Source: Plectrocnemia conspersa
Taxonomy: Eukaryota > Arthropoda > Insecta > Trichoptera > Polycentropodidae
Length of the DNA stretch: 64,000 nt
Direction: 5' to 3'
Assembly (NCBI GenBank): GCA_009617715.1
Contig: VTFK01000014.1
Location: forward strand, 1,426,001-1,490,000
Shown: positions 1-13,215 of the stretch, one piece after another
Layout: each line of letters starts with the position of its first letter
Position numbering within the stretch: the first letter of the stretch is position 1
The notes under the pieces: model-generated
The model's database searches: none
What the model was told of the DNA's origin: nothing
What the model saw: the letters and a program-made list of their open reading frames with translations, nothing else
Translations under genes and position numbers: made by a program

Positions 1-1535
1 CAATGTTAGCTCGCAATATAGTGACAAGTATTAAAGGTAATGCCAGAAAGCTTGTTTTGATATTGCTTTTTAAGTATTAATTTAATTTATTTTATTATTG
101 TTACTAAGCTTTAAGGCACTGTACATAAATTCACAAATAAATAAAATACATAATTTGAATACATAAAAGCGAAAAACCCCTCGAGTGCCGCACCACTTGA
201 TTCCCTGTTTTCCATCCCCCTGCGCGTGCATAAAGATAACGACCCTATATTGTATACGGTAACTTTACATGTCTTTGAATTTTACATCATACCCCAATCA
301 TGTATACATACTGCACACGTCGGTGTATCAATAAAATATTATTTTTTATTCCACATGCATCGAGGGTCAACATTTTTCCATTTCATTATGACCACGTCCA
401 ATTAGAATTCAAGCGACGAGTTTCCGTCACGTACCCGGTTAATTGAGAAAGACTGCGAAGGATCAGCGTAGGAAATCCCATTTTAAAAAACCCTTCCGTA
501 ATGCCTTCGGCCGGGTGCTAGGGCACGCGTGCTTGTTTGCACAAGGGCAAAAACCCTCAGAGCCCGATTTATGCACGAATGCGCACAGTGTGATTCTCTG
601 GATAATAAATTCTGTTATTACAATGATTAATGTGAATCTTTGATTAACATTAAGATTTAATATTTTAAAGAAGTGTATTTATTGGATTCTAAATAAAAAT
701 CTGCAAAGGTAAAATAATAGCATATATTAGATCATCAGTACATTAAGCAACCGTTATATTTAATTAATTTATAATATCACCGAGTCAGATTAATTTTATT
801 TGTTCAAAAATAAAATGTTTTTTTAAGAATCTTGAAAATAATATAATATTATAAAATATAATTATTATATGAACTAGCTCTACCAGTATATAACAATGAA
901 CCGTTTCATCCCATTTCAGTACTAAAACAAGTTTTTCAGAACAGTACGAGGCAAAATTAATATTTAAAACTCAAAAAGTTGAGCGTCCCATATGTGCACG
1001 CTCGCTGGCTGTGGTACCTCACGATAAAGAAGGACCGACAGCTAATATTATGATAAATAGTACATTTTAAAGCTATTTAAAGCTGAGTTTTAGGCTTATT
1101 ATTAAAATTGTGAATAAAATAATACTCATGATAAAAACAACTATTCAAAATTGTATATTCTAAAAATAACAGTCTATGGCAGCAATAAGTAAAATTCATT
1201 TTTTGTGAAAAACAATGCAGTTAATCAGTGAATTTAATTTTTTTACTACAATAGCGCATAAATATCAAGATAAATATTTAAACTTATGCTAGGTCGTGTA
1301 TATATATTATATATAAAAATATTCAATAGTAAAATAAAATTGATAATTAATTTGTTTATTGAATATATATTATATATTATATTACATATGTACATGCTGT
1401 GCGCTGAAGGCCTATGCCAATATGTGGATAATGTATCGTTGTTTTCTCGATGATCAGCTTAAGTTAATATATTTTTAGCACCCAAAGGGTTGAATTATTA
1501 TTATAACTTCTTCAAGGTAATAAAAACGACAGAGC
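1..1535. other. AT-rich non-coding stretch
   Basis: I see no gene here. The first 170 bases contain AATAAA-type motifs and could be the tail of a transcript or retroelement lying to the left, but nothing confirms this. A 66-codon frame at 443-643 shows no recognisable motif or splice context. Confidence 0.5.
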
Positions 1536-1795
1536 TTTGTGTCAATGTCGCTCGTGACGATCGCCGATGTCGATGCCAGTGGCGCGAGAGCATGCTCCCA
1601 ACGCACGTCCACCGCTCGTGCGCCCATGCCATTACCATTCTTCGTGGCCGAGGGTCAAGCAATTTGCGGAATGTCTTGCCGAAGAGTCCGTCGAACCGAT
1701 ACGATCGTATTAAATAAGAGATAGCATCGAACTGGAGCGCTGGGATACAATGGAGAATATCTCCAGCCCCATGGCTCCCAGCGAGCGCCATTGAT
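1536..1795. other. CpG-rich islet, no convincing gene
   Basis: This segment is clearly richer in G+C and CpG than its surroundings. Frames stay open on both strands at once (up to 96 codons on -). That is expected where stop codons are rare because of base composition, so I do not call a protein. It could be an exon or a regulatory element of an unseen gene. Confidence 0.35.
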
Positions 1796-2097
1796 CATTG
1801 TGTGGAATTTGCTTTTAAAATGTAAATGAATACAGTGTCATAACGTTTTACTTGTTGTGAAAGGACCACAGTGAATTTAAATTTGTATATTTAAAAAATA
1901 GATAATGATACTAAAAGCGCAAAATATAAAAAATAAGCTAGTTCGTATCTTGTTTAATTACATGAAACGCGAGTTTTGATAACATCTGTTCTATATCCTC
2001 GTGACCTTAATTCGATTACAAATATTATTCCTCGCTCTGTTTGAGCAAAAGTGTTACCAAAACCATTCCGGTGAACAATTTTAATTAAAAATTCGTC

Positions 2098-2311
2098 AGT
2101 GAGCGTTGGAAAATTTTATCGTGCCATACCTGTCTCTGGCAACTTCGGCGTCGATAAAGCTCGGTCGCGCTTTAAAGCTGCTGCGAAAACAATAATTTTA
2201 ATTAAAACTCAGATTCGATTCGATCGTGTCGCTCAAGAATTCTCTAAAAGTAAAACGTCTAGTTACGAGTCGGTCGCCTTCGGCTCATACTATCACACAG
2301 TCGATTGACCG
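2098..2311 (+). other. Candidate non-coding first exon with initiator and splice donor
   Basis: A TCAGT motif, the usual arthropod initiator, sits at 2096-2100 with a possible +1 A at 2098. The following 214 bases are richer in CpG than their flanks and end in a good donor, CCG|GTAAGT, with the intron beginning at 2312. A 69-codon frame (2099-2308) stops three bases before the donor, so the exon would be 5' untranslated in that frame. I see no TATA box or downstream promoter element. The initiator and donor are short motifs that occur by chance. No partner acceptor is recognised downstream. Confidence 0.2.
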
Positions 2312-2925
2312 GTAAGTTGCACGTGAAATTTTGCCCCGAGAAAGTCGTGACACGCGCAATCTAGCGTTGTAATTTTGTGATTACCCCCGACGAAAGTGCA
2401 ATAGTTATTTTAACAAGAAAAAACTATAGTTACTACCTCTATAGACAACAAAATGACTTGAAATTGAAGCAGCGAACAAAAACGGTATATTATAAAACTA
2501 AGCTTGAACTTTTTACTATCTTTTATTTCAGAAATATCGACGAGATTCAATAGACACAAAATAGAATTGTAATACAATAAACGCTTATCAAATGCTTTAT
2601 AATAATATAACAATCAATAACTAAGACTAGATAAATTTCCGGTGTCGACAAACCGTCAATGCTTGTTGACTAGAAAGTCGCGATCGCGTCCCTTATTCCT
2701 GACCGTTACGGCCTAAAATGCGGCATAAAATTATATTGGATTGTGCTCGTCTATTTTAGGTTTGCAACATAATTATATTTATATCATACTATCATGACGC
2801 ATTGGTAAAAACCTATCAAATCATGATAGTCATATTTTTAATAAAATATTGTCTTAATAACACCAGACTAAATTAATTATATTTATTATATCAATTGTAA
2901 ATTATTTTTATATTATAGCTATCAC
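2312..2925. other. AT-rich non-coding, with one short repeat fragment
   Basis: No gene seen. Bases about 2680-2722 (core TCGCGTCCCTTATTC) resemble 45865-45893, so this looks like a small fragment of repeat family R6 described at 45.8 kb. Confidence 0.4.
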
Positions 2926-3006
2926 CAGAGCCGGTTCCAGTATAAAACCAAGTAGGCCTTGGCTTAGGGCGCTATGTTAAAGTGCGCATCATGGGGCGCC
3001 TAATTT
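2926..3006. repeat. hAT-like terminal remnant (CAGAGCCGG type)
   Basis: The piece begins CAGAGCCGGTTCCAG and ends in a GGGGCGCC block. This resembles the terminal repeats of a common insect hAT group that starts CAGGGCCGG. A similar start, CAGGGCCGGATTATC, occurs at 26615. Only one end is recognisable and no 8 bp target duplication was found, so the assignment is by family resemblance. Confidence 0.35.
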
Positions 3007-3102
3007 ATAATAAATATATTTTTAGAATAATATTACATTAAAATTACTTTTTTTTAAGATTTTAGACACAGCTATCGTGACTTTTAAATATCATATAAGG
3101 TT

Positions 3103-3720
3103 TGAAAACTCTAGGGGTATGACTTCGTAGCCAGTGAGACGCATAATGTTTTTTTTGAGTGGTGGTGGAGAAACTGGCGCAGGGATGATGTCCGTGGGAG
3201 GCTCTCAAAGGTCTTGTGAGTGTCGGGGGTAGTTCCACTTGCTGCGATGATCGTGTTCTGGAGTCTCTTTGTCGGTGGGGGCACGTCTGCCAGGCGGGGT
3301 GAATCCGCTGGTATCTGCTTGGAACTGCCTTCTCCTCATCAGAGTCCAAGTATCCAAGGCTGCAAAGCTTACTCACGAATCATAATCATGCAGTATAGAA
3401 AGTGACATTTGCTTAATGGATATTGCGTAGCGGAAATATTGTGGCCATACGGTGCTATTTGTCTTCCAGTGATATATTGTTTCCCATGACCATTTCGTAA
3501 CAAAGAAATATTCATTCAATGCACCAGAAAATAACAAAAGTTATTTATGGGAGAACCCTTTAATTCTAGTCGTAACGAGAGCCTTTATGTGCGATTGCAC
3601 TATTATCTAGTTTATCCTTATTGCTGAATGTTTATTTTTGGTCACAGTAATTACGCGAGTTTCAAGATTAAAGTTGCCCACAAACGAGAGCTTGTGTGGT
3701 CCTCACAAGTTTTAATAGAC
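3103..3720 (+). repeat. Dispersed repeat family R1, copy a
   Basis: This unit of about 620 bp recurs at 56196-56835 and 57181-58350. Shared landmarks in order are a head (GGTATGACTTCGTAGCCAG), GAGTGGTGGTGGAGAA followed by GGATGATG, a CTGCCTTCTCCTC block, CTCACGAATCATAATCATGC, then CATGACCATTTCGTAACAAA followed by an ATTCATTCAATGCACC block, TTTTTGGTCACAGTAATTA, and a terminal short hairpin CTTGTG...CACAAG. The family lacks obvious terminal inverted repeats, tRNA boxes or a coding frame. It is probably a non-autonomous mobile element of unknown class. Open frames on both strands (104 and 61 codons) cross it and are not conserved between copies. Confidence 0.6.
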
Positions 3721-3725
3721 AAATT

Positions 3726-5089
3726 ATTTGAAATTTTTATCTTTTTAAATTGTCAAGAAGAAATTTAACTTTCAATAAACCGATTAGTAATAATAATATT
3801 ATTCTGTTTGTCTTTTATCTTACAGTCAAGATACCAACATTTAATCAAAATAGATCTATCAATATAATTTTAGAAAATATTTATATATTTATTTATCTTA
3901 TTAATAGCTAATAGCCGTTAAATTAATTACTGATTAAAATCAAATAAAGTTACTGATGGCCCTATCAATAATTTCAACTCTTTCTGTAGCATAATTTATG
4001 ATGAAAAATAAATTAAATTTTTTAATATAATTTTTGTCAAGAACTGATAGTAGAAACTAATGACATATTTGAAACAATAATGTGATATATGATACATATA
4101 CATATATCTAAATCAAGGTTATGAAACCTAACATCGTTAAAATATAAATTTTACTTATTTATTGGAAAGAACTGGTGTAGTGATTTCACGCTACCTTTAC
4201 ACAAGATTTATTAAAGGAATAAAGTTTTTTATTCCGTGCATTTCTGTTAGAATATAATTTTTATGGAAGATCAAAGTTTACGAATATTAATTTTGAAGGG
4301 CAAAAGAAATTTTAAAAGTTAGAAAAACAATCTAAAACATATTCTAAAAAATGTCCACTTTGTAAAATAGGCGGAATTTTCACGCCTAAAATAAGACGGT
4401 AACATTTTTTTTATTTTCCATACCATTAAACCGTTTTCTATCCCATTTCCGTCGTTTAGACCGATTTTTATTACTAGCGTATTTTTATTATATAATAAAT
4501 GAAAAATGTATTAAGTGTCGAACTTTCTTTAATTTACATGACGTTATTTTTTTTAAGCGTATAAAAATGGCACCGTGAGCGATTCATTTTACTTTCTTGA
4601 TATAAACTCCCATATGCTGTTCAACCTACTGATCTGAAACATATAATATGCTTTACACGGATTTATTTTGTCTTACTACTCTAATTTTTCATCCGTTCCT
4701 GGAATCGTATCAAAGTACAAGAGTATTTTCAGTATATTTTTGAGTCTTTCTTCAATCTAAAGCTCCTTAGTAATCCTCTTTGCTGCTCAAGATATTCGGA
4801 TCGTTATTCTTTGCCTCTCCTATATTTTCATGATCCACTTCTCCAGTTCATAAAGCAGCGCTTGGCAAAAAAAATTAACAATATAATGTAACTTAAGAAA
4901 TATTTTAATAACTTAATAACTATATATATTCTTAAAATAAAAACAATGCATTAGCGGTTAATGTCTTTAATTCACATCCACTATTATAAGACTGAGTTGA
5001 TCATCTAATTCATAACCCATTCGTTCAAGTGATTTTGTTTATGACTTATTGTTAAAAAATATAATGATAGACTTCTCTTCAGCATTTCA
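3726..5089. other. AT-rich non-coding stretch
   Basis: No gene or repeat recognised. Composition is dominated by A and T runs with stops in all frames. Confidence 0.5.
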
Positions 5090-5400
5090 TACCTCTCCAC
5101 AATTCCACAGAATTGAATCGTTCCACACGTCTCGACCGACGTATTCAAACGAGAATATCTTGAGGTTTATCAGGTAGTCGAGTCACATAAATATGGGTCG
5201 CCTATCTGTCCGTGGCGTCTAATTTAGCGCTGGCCGCGCAAATTGCGCCAAGATATGTCTTAATCTTGAGCACCGGCGTTCAGATTAATGGTATGCTGGG
5301 AATCTGCAAGGGCCCGAGCACCAAGGTCCGGCACGATAATACGACTCGGATGGTGAAATTATGGCGAGTGCCCTTCGCTACATAGGTACAGATATATGGC
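5090..5400. other. CpG-rich islet
   Basis: A 300-base segment with many CG dinucleotides in an AT-rich background. No frame has a recognisable domain. A possible donor, CCA|GTAAGT, lies just downstream at 5482-5487. Regulatory element or unrecognised exon are both possible. Confidence 0.3.
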
Positions 5401-8170
5401 TAAACGATATTGCGAGCATGGCGAACCCACTCGTTTAAAGCAATTCGTTTTATATTTCACGCCGAGATGGGTTAATGCGCCAGTAAGTATAGGAGCATAT
5501 CGTCTCACCAGTTCAAAAAGAGAACAATCCAAAAAATATCACAAATCTCTCACAAAAAAAAGGTATTACATACATATATAAAATTGCCACGGAGTGTGTA
5601 AAGCGCTTTAATGGTATAAATATATCAATATATTTTAAATGATAATTATAATACATAATTTTAATATAATAAATAAAATAGCAAAATGTATACGAATATA
5701 TGCAAAAAATATTTTTAAACTATTTTATATCAGAACTGGAATATAAAATTATGCAATAAAAAATATTGAAATACGCGTTCATTGGAGTACAAAAAATTAA
5801 AAATATTAGTTATAATTCCCGCCTTACTAATTTGATATTAAGTTAATGGATCATCTGTGCCGTGATTCTGTGCTGTAAAATTAGGATTTTTCTTTTTATT
5901 TGTTCAAAATTATAGTTAGATTGACCTCTAAATTCTTAGTTAAATCTCCCACATTTTATAACGCTGGTAAGCAAGTCAATTCATGGCGGATTAATGTGAT
6001 GGCTTGGTTGGACCATATCTGATAATAAAAGTGGATTTTTGTGGTACTTTAATTTTTTTTAAATACATCATTGCGTCCTAATATTTTCGTTAAATGTGCA
6101 AAGATGTTTCTTACAAAATGGTCATTCGTTATTTAAAATATATCAATTGGCAAAATTTTATAGATGTTACTTGCGCGAGAAAGGATTTTTTAACGTCATA
6201 TCGCTACTTCATTTTTATTTTAAAGCCGCACTTTTTAAAACAGCGCAGCTTGCTTAAAACCAGTTTGTTCTTAAAAAATAATTGTAAAACATAGGTTCAA
6301 ATATTCAAATATAATTTTAAGATTATAAAAAAATTTAATTTAAATAATTAATAAATACAGTTTAAATGTATGTTATTAAAAATATCAAGTAAAAGTATCA
6401 AGACTATTTAAATAAATTTTAAAAAGCGTTTTAAATTTTAAATCAGTAAATTTTACCTGCTGATAAAAAAATACTATAATTCAATATGCTCTACAAATAA
6501 TTTATACAAAATTAACTCGAAATATGAGTAATTCCTAGAATTTCGGCAGTTGAAAATTGTTTTTTTTTTTCATTTTTTTATCAGATATCAACTATTCTGG
6601 ATATGGCTGTTATGTATAAATGCCATAAATAAAAAAAAACATATTTGTGCAGATGTATACCAACTTTATTGGTATAATACACACAAAAAAAATTTTTAAA
6701 ATGATATCTGTGTTTTTGTGATTTTAGAAATAAAACATTTAAAAATGTTTTACTGTAAATATAAACAAATACTTGTACAAATATTCAAATAATGGATAAC
6801 CTGTTGATTGCGATCGACCAGTCGACCGCGAATCTATATGCGGTCGCTCACGTTTTAGTATAAAATACATTACATCGCGTGCTAAAACGTTTGTCTATAT
6901 GAAAAATAGTAAAAAAAATACTTGTGATTAAACAGTCACATAAACTAGAATAGGATGTCAGGAAAATATTAATTTTGGTTTTTTTTTTGATAAAACACAA
7001 ATATTTAATCTTGTGTTTTTTTCATATTTGGAGAACATTTTTAACTAATTTAATAATATTTTTTATAGGTAAAAGATAACACTTAATTTGATGTTCTTTA
7101 ATTAGAACTCATATAGTAAAATCAAAATGATTGTAGGTACTATTTTACAAATCAGCTCAAGAAAGCATCAGATTATGTCATTAAGGCAAAATATCTGGCA
7201 ATCGCAAAAAGCATGAATTACAATAATTATATTTTTTATAACAGCATTCCTATGAAAAGTACCATTTATATTATTACTGGTCATAAGAAATAAAAAATGT
7301 CGTGCGTTTTCCATCTGAACTTTTAATTTAAAAAAATGTGTTTATTTTAAAATAAAAAAAATATTTTATAAATATTCTTGCGTGACAAATAAAATATTCC
7401 AAAATGAAAAATGCCTAAAATCTTTGCTTGATGTTTTTCAAAAAATTACTATAGTATATGATGTCAATTAAATACGCATTTATTTTCTTAGAATATAATC
7501 TCTAAGCTTAATAATTAAAATTTTGTGTGAATAGAACTTTAGATTAAAATAAAAATCAAAATATCAAAAGTAGCAAATTATTGATTTCATAAAAACAAGA
7601 AATTCCTCTTATTTATTTAAATTTTTAAAGTATGGTACAATTTAAAATATATAAATACCCTTATAAATAAAAAAAACTGTAAAAACGCTTATAAATCCCT
7701 TGAACAGAATTCTCGAAGAAAGATGTATAATATGTATCTAAGCATTTTTTCAACAGTCAAATTATTCGGAAACATCTTCGAGAATCATGATCGCGTCCTT
7801 TTTTGATGCACGTTAGAGCCAAGATGTCTGAACTAGCCGACTCGCATATAACTATCAACATCTGGCTCACACTATATGTATAATAATTATATAATACATG
7901 AGTTGTGAGTTACACTTAACAATATAGCAAGGTATTACTCAAAGTAAAATTCAAGATATGACATGTCATGAGCGCAAAGCGCAAAATTTAGAACGTGTAG
8001 CGTGAAACAAAATTTATTTTATATTTATTTATTTTACGAAATAAATATTTGAACACATTAATATTTATGATATTATAAAATACATTTTATTTTATATGTA
8101 ATATTATAAATATTATGGTTAGATATATTTTATTTTAATATTTGCTTTCTCAACAAAAAAAATACGTTTA
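5401..8170. other. AT-rich non-coding stretch
   Basis: No gene recognised. One GC-richer patch at about 6805-6900 contains two short inverted repeats (GACCGC/GCGGTC and ACGTTTTAG/CTAAAACGT). The rest is A/T homopolymer-rich and closed in all frames. Confidence 0.5.
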
Positions 8171-8177
8171 CTTTTAT

Positions 8178-8408
8178 TTAAGGACGAGTTGACTTATGAT
8201 TTCCAGATAGCTTTTTAAAACAATTCTGGTCTAATCTTTGAAAACCCGTTGGACACTTAATTTTAAATAATATAAAATTATTTTTATCTTTTTCTTCAGT
8301 AAAAATAAACTTATAATTAAAATGTTTCCTGCAGCTAATAAATTGTTCTTTCATATTAGGCAAACCGGAAATATAAAATATTATTGTTTTAATGATTTTT
8401 ACATCCAC
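8178..8408 (-). other. Candidate small secreted-protein terminal exon
   Basis: On the minus strand a 76-codon frame stays open in a very AT-rich region. It ends in a cysteine-containing segment (KCPTGFQRLDQNCFKK, about residues 51-66) and then a TAA stop that overlaps an AATAAA polyadenylation motif (8173-8178 on +). A CPxGF...DxxC ending is reminiscent of small secreted insect peptides whose last exon carries such a motif. The N-terminal part (IIKTIIFYIS) is weakly hydrophobic. An upstream TGCAG at about codon 28 could be a splice acceptor, which would make only the last 49 codons coding. I do not recognise a family, and a chance frame is quite possible. Confidence 0.2.
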
Positions 8409-8409
8409 C

Positions 8410-9930
8410 GTACTGGGGATTATTATATTATATTATTATATTAAGGCATTCATAATTGTATGAAATTCAATAGAATAAAGATTTGTGTTTCCGTATTATT
8501 CACAGAATTTAAATCACTATTTCTTATAATTTTAAATATTAAGCTTAATGCTCAACTAGAAAATTATTGAATTAAATAGATAAAAATTATATTTTTACTA
8601 CATAAATATTTTCATTACAGTAAAAAATCTGACCAAATCGATATTTTTTTAAATTTGAAGTACAACTAATTCAATCAAGGTTTAATAATATTGGTTATAA
8701 AATTTATTTTTAACAACCAGTTTACCAGTTACAGAGCATGTACAATAAAACAATGCCTGAGAGGACGACCACCCAGTATCACGAAGATGACCAAACAATT
8801 CATTGTTTCTAAGCTCGACTTACTGCTCTCGTTAAAATTGAATTTTCTGGTATCTGAAATAATAATAATACAATAACGGATTACTGATCCAATATCGAGT
8901 TTAATTAACTTAATGGAAATAAGTGTATTTATAATCTAGGCGAAACCTTTTTCAATACAAAGTAAATTGCCTTACTCTTCAGAAATACATAAAATTTGAT
9001 TCAACTTGTATCATATCCATTCATTCGACTTTCCAAACATTTTCGTCGGTGCGATTCAAAGTTAAAGTATTACGTACAGTTACAAAGTTTTCTTGGCACA
9101 AATTTTGGGAGATCTTCAGAGGGTGCATTTTTTTTAATATTAAAAATGTGCCGTCTCGCGAAAAAGAGCCAAGCTTGCAACTTTTTGAAAGTTATAAAAT
9201 TTTGCAGGCTTTTGTGTTCGCTTCGCAGAGCTTCACTAAAATGGAAAAGTTATTTTATAGCCAGAGTGAATTAGCTACACGCGGAAATATACCAGAGTTA
9301 TGTTCCTCTAAGGCACATCAGACATTACGGACAATTACCGTTCAACAAACAGATGGACTTTGGTGTATGTAGGTATACTATAGGTAGGATGGACCTCTGT
9401 TGCCAGAGGCGTCTCGTGTGGGATTCGTGAAGCGTTTCATAATCGAGAACATGGATTTAGACAACGATTATTATCGCAACGCAATCTATCAAATCCACTT
9501 TTGATGATATAAAACAATCTAGAGGTTGGCTGAGTTGTTATATTAAATTACACAACAGCAACGTTTGTTTTCGAGATTATATGCTAATCTTCTCGGCGCT
9601 GATTTCGTTGACATCTAAAAACTTTGTATTATATTATAAACATTTATTTTAAAGCTGTCATAATCACTTTTCTTTATTACTTTTCTAACTGCAAAAGTTT
9701 GCCTCGAAGCATTTAAGTTTCAACTGTATTTTTAAAAAAAAAACGGTTTTTTAGAAACGCTCCCTATGGTAATGTGGCAAAATTACTAAACTAATCAGAT
9801 AACCATAAAAGTAGGTATACCTTATTGAAATAAGCTTAAATCAATAATAATAGGTGAATAAAATATATACAGCAAGATTTTTGCTTTATATATTATCTGT
9901 ATTATTTTTACTTGAATTTTAATTTCAATT
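8410..9930. other. Non-coding stretch
   Basis: Overlapping frames of 92 and 107 codons at 8996-9372 (+) cover a slightly GC-richer region but are mutually exclusive and show no motif. No repeat recognised. Confidence 0.4.
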
Positions 9931-9934
9931 TGTA

Positions 9935-10600
9935 TGGCGGACCGTCCCGAGCGGCTTTTGCTTAGAGGCGGCATTTTCGCGATGGAAAGATTGTTCGTGT
10001 AATGTGGTTTTTATACAGAATGCGTAATGAATAAACATTAATTTAACATATGCTTATTTTATGACCCGGCCTTTCATAAAATGCCTCCACTAAAGATAAA
10101 ATAATTTTATCTGGAGCAAAAATTTGACTAGTTTTTTTAGAATCAGATGTTCCCCATTGTTTATTCGAGTCGAGCACGTACTAAAATAATGAAATGCCTG
10201 ATAACCGTTACCATATTTCGTCAAACTTGAAAACCGTTTTGAATATATTTTGTTATGTATATAATATGTAAGGGGTATGTAGCGAAACTGAAAGGGGGGA
10301 TCAAAAAGCGTTGTGCGCCCCGGAAAATATGCATTAAGTAACACATTTTATATTAGATAATTGTATGAACGCCCGAAGCGGCACACACCCTATTAAGCCA
10401 GTTGACCAGAATCGGGGCTCCGCCCTTGCGCTACCTACACAAAGACCATAACTCTGTAGAAAAACTCCCGTCGTCGTCACTACTAGAGATGGTCTCTTTC
10501 ATAGATGACAGAGTCCTTTCGTCTCTTCAGACGCCGCGTCACCAGAGAGCCTGCGTCCCCCAGCGGCTGCATCATTATGTTAAGATTTTTTATATGTATT
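9935..10600. other. GC-richer patchwork, possible DNA transposon debris
   Basis: Three short GC-rich blocks (9945-9985, 10285-10325, 10380-10570) are separated by AT-rich DNA. The blocks GTGCGCCCCGGAAAA and GGGGCTCCGCCCTTGCGC resemble the GGGGCGCC ends of hAT-like elements, but no paired termini can be established. An 80-codon frame (10402-10644, +) has no recognisable motif. Confidence 0.25.
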
Positions 10601-10644
10601 CTTGTGATAATAATTACATAAGTCACGCAGAAACAGTCTGTTAA

Positions 10645-11840
10645 CAATTTTCAAACACTATAATCCTGCCAAGGGCTCTTTAATTAAATTTTCCAATGAA
10701 CTGGAGCAGATCAAATAGAAAAAATATTGTTTTAAGATATTTGCTTCAAAAAGCACTGAAATTTTCAGAACAAATATTAAAAGGTTGTTTAGCAGTAAAA
10801 TGGAAAAGTACAATTTTTCCGTATTGAAAATAATGAAAAATTATATTTTAGCCACAGAAGCAACAGACCTTTTAACTATCAACTCTAAGTAAAATATTTG
10901 AGAGGCTTATTTTTAAAAAAACTTCTATCCACAATTAAGAAAACGATTTTAGATTTTCCAATAAATTTTTGATCTAAGCACCTAACGGCACAGTTTAACT
11001 TTTTACAACATATTTAAAGTTTTTTATTCGCAGTATCAAAAATAAATCTCTGATATGACCACTGCTGACAAAGTAAATTATAATCAAGCATATCTAAAAG
11101 CTAATTTAAAATTATATGTTTGAGAATTGTTGTTAATCATGACTCTAGGAGTAGTCTCAAGCTATAAAACAAATTGCATACACCTGTCTCACTGATAAGG
11201 TAAATACAATTTGTACGACTTGTTTTTTAGATACAAATATAAGTCACTAAACACATGCTTAGAGAGAGACTGTCTAATGAGTTTAATGATCTGCGTCCAG
11301 GTGATTACTGCTGTGATATCTGTAAGTCTTCGGAGAAATAGGGAACGCCAAACGTACTCTATTTTAATTAAAGATAATTTACTCTTTATTTATTTGTCTA
11401 AAATTGATTTATTGTTCGTTAGTTAAAAATAACTAAATAGATTGAACAACAATCAAAAACATTGCTTAGATTTTAAACATAATATGTTGAGAATAAAATA
11501 TTTAATTATACATATAAGTCAGATAATTTAATCTTTATAACGCTAACCTAAAATAAGCTAAGAATTGTGGTATATTAAAATAAATCATAACAGCAATCGA
11601 ATCTACAATACTACAACTAAGATTTTTCTACTTTAAAAATTCATTAAAATAATATGAGGCTGAAAAGTTTTGAAATCTTAAATCAATTAGATTTGTATAG
11701 AAATACTAAATATAAAAAACTGCAACAGTTAATTTTTCAATCAGGTGTAAATTTCTGATACTATTTTTCACATAGCTGGTTCAATTCGAAACATTTAAAA
11801 TGCATTTACAGAACATCAATCATCACAATACACAGAAAAA
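10645..11840. other. AT-rich non-coding stretch
   Basis: No gene or repeat recognised. Confidence 0.5.
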
Positions 11841-11844
11841 TACA

Positions 11845-12157
11845 TTAACTGCGAAAACTCCATTGTAAGCATTTCTCACGAATGCGAGAGAAACTCTCAA
11901 AAGGCAACGAGATGAGAGAATCGTTTCCATTCGACGAAAAAGAAAAAAATAATAATGGAAAAGTCCTTCCGTCGGCTGCGCTCGACAAAAGAAGTTTGGA
12001 TTTTATTGTTGCGACAACTTCCTCGTTTCCACAGGACCCTTTGTCCTTTAGCCGCAGCCAATTCGCTTTGACCCCACAAAGAGGCCACAGAATGCCGCCA
12101 AAGTGTCTTCTCGAAATCAAAGTTCCGACATGTGACGTTTGACGACTTTATCAACAA
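11845..12157. other. Islet with overlapping frames on both strands
   Basis: Frames of 86-91 codons are open on both strands over the same 300 bases. None contains a recognisable domain or good splice context. The mutual overlap argues for a compositional effect rather than a gene. Confidence 0.3.
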
Positions 12158-13215
12158 TATCAGTATGGACTTATATTTATTTGGTCGACTCCATTAAGAC
12201 TTTATCAAATGACAATGAAAAAATTGACATTCTGGCAAATTTTTCACCTATGATTTATTTTTATTTTTATAGTCATTTTTATAGTCAAATTGTGAGATTT
12301 GAAACCCAAAGTAATCTTAATAAATAACGCATAATAGCAATACATAAGTGTGCCTTCAAATTTTGAGCTTAAATTGATCCTTGGAAAATCTGCTAAAACA
12401 CATCAAAGCGTATATTTTCTATTCCTTAATTATTATTTTTTTATGTATTAGTACTTGTTGAACAAAAATCCATATTTATTTAATATCATCAATAGCTTTG
12501 CTCATCCAAAATAATATTATTACTTAGAGTTGGTTACGTGAAAAGAAAGGATCAGACGATCAGTCCATAATTTTTAATTAATAAGTTGCATCAGAATCCA
12601 ATGATCGCATCGCATGCCTTTTCTGCACAACCGGTAATCACATTTACGGCGTTGACCAATTACAAACGCCAGTTATACATGTATTTTCGCACCAAACTCT
12701 CGTCAGTCATGGGCAATCAATCATCAGTAGGTGTGTGTACAATGACCGACCAGAACCGGTCATCGTCGATGACAAGTTCAATATCGACCGATCGACATTG
12801 CCATCACGCGCGAGATTTATTGAAAAAAACTAAGACTGCTAACAACCAAGGCTATTCTCTCTAATAATAGATAAGCAGAGCACGTACAACAATTCAATGC
12901 TCAAACTAGTCTATTATAATAAGTACAACAGCAGAAGCACAAGCTCCAAAATTAGAACTTATCTTGACTGATCAGAAGGAAGAAAAATCGAAACACAAAC
13001 ATATGTATGTAACATAAAATTTATATCTATATAATTTCTATGAGCAATATGTAATTATTACTCCGAAACAATTATGAAACTTTCAGGTCTTGAAGCCAAA
13101 AATAGACGCAGTATAATCAGGCAACAAATTATTTTTATAAGCATATAATAATTACTTTATGATTAAATAATTACCATGAAAATGTAAATAATGAAGTCAA
13201 AATAGCAGTGCTTCG
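12158..13215. other. Non-coding stretch
   Basis: A 92-codon frame at 12586-12864 (+) is rich in Ser and Thr and lies in a GC-richer patch, but it has no recognisable domain and no homologue that I can name. Otherwise AT-rich with no repeat seen. Confidence 0.4.

Noticed and set aside
1..170. Possible 3' end of a LINE or host transcript at the left edge
   Set aside because: AATAAA motifs and an AT-rich tail are visible, but there is no similarity to the 3' ends of the two LINE copies and no coding sequence upstream within the window.
12586..12864. 92-codon Ser/Thr-rich frame
   Set aside because: No recognisable family, no exon signals, and no second copy. Kept only as a remark.
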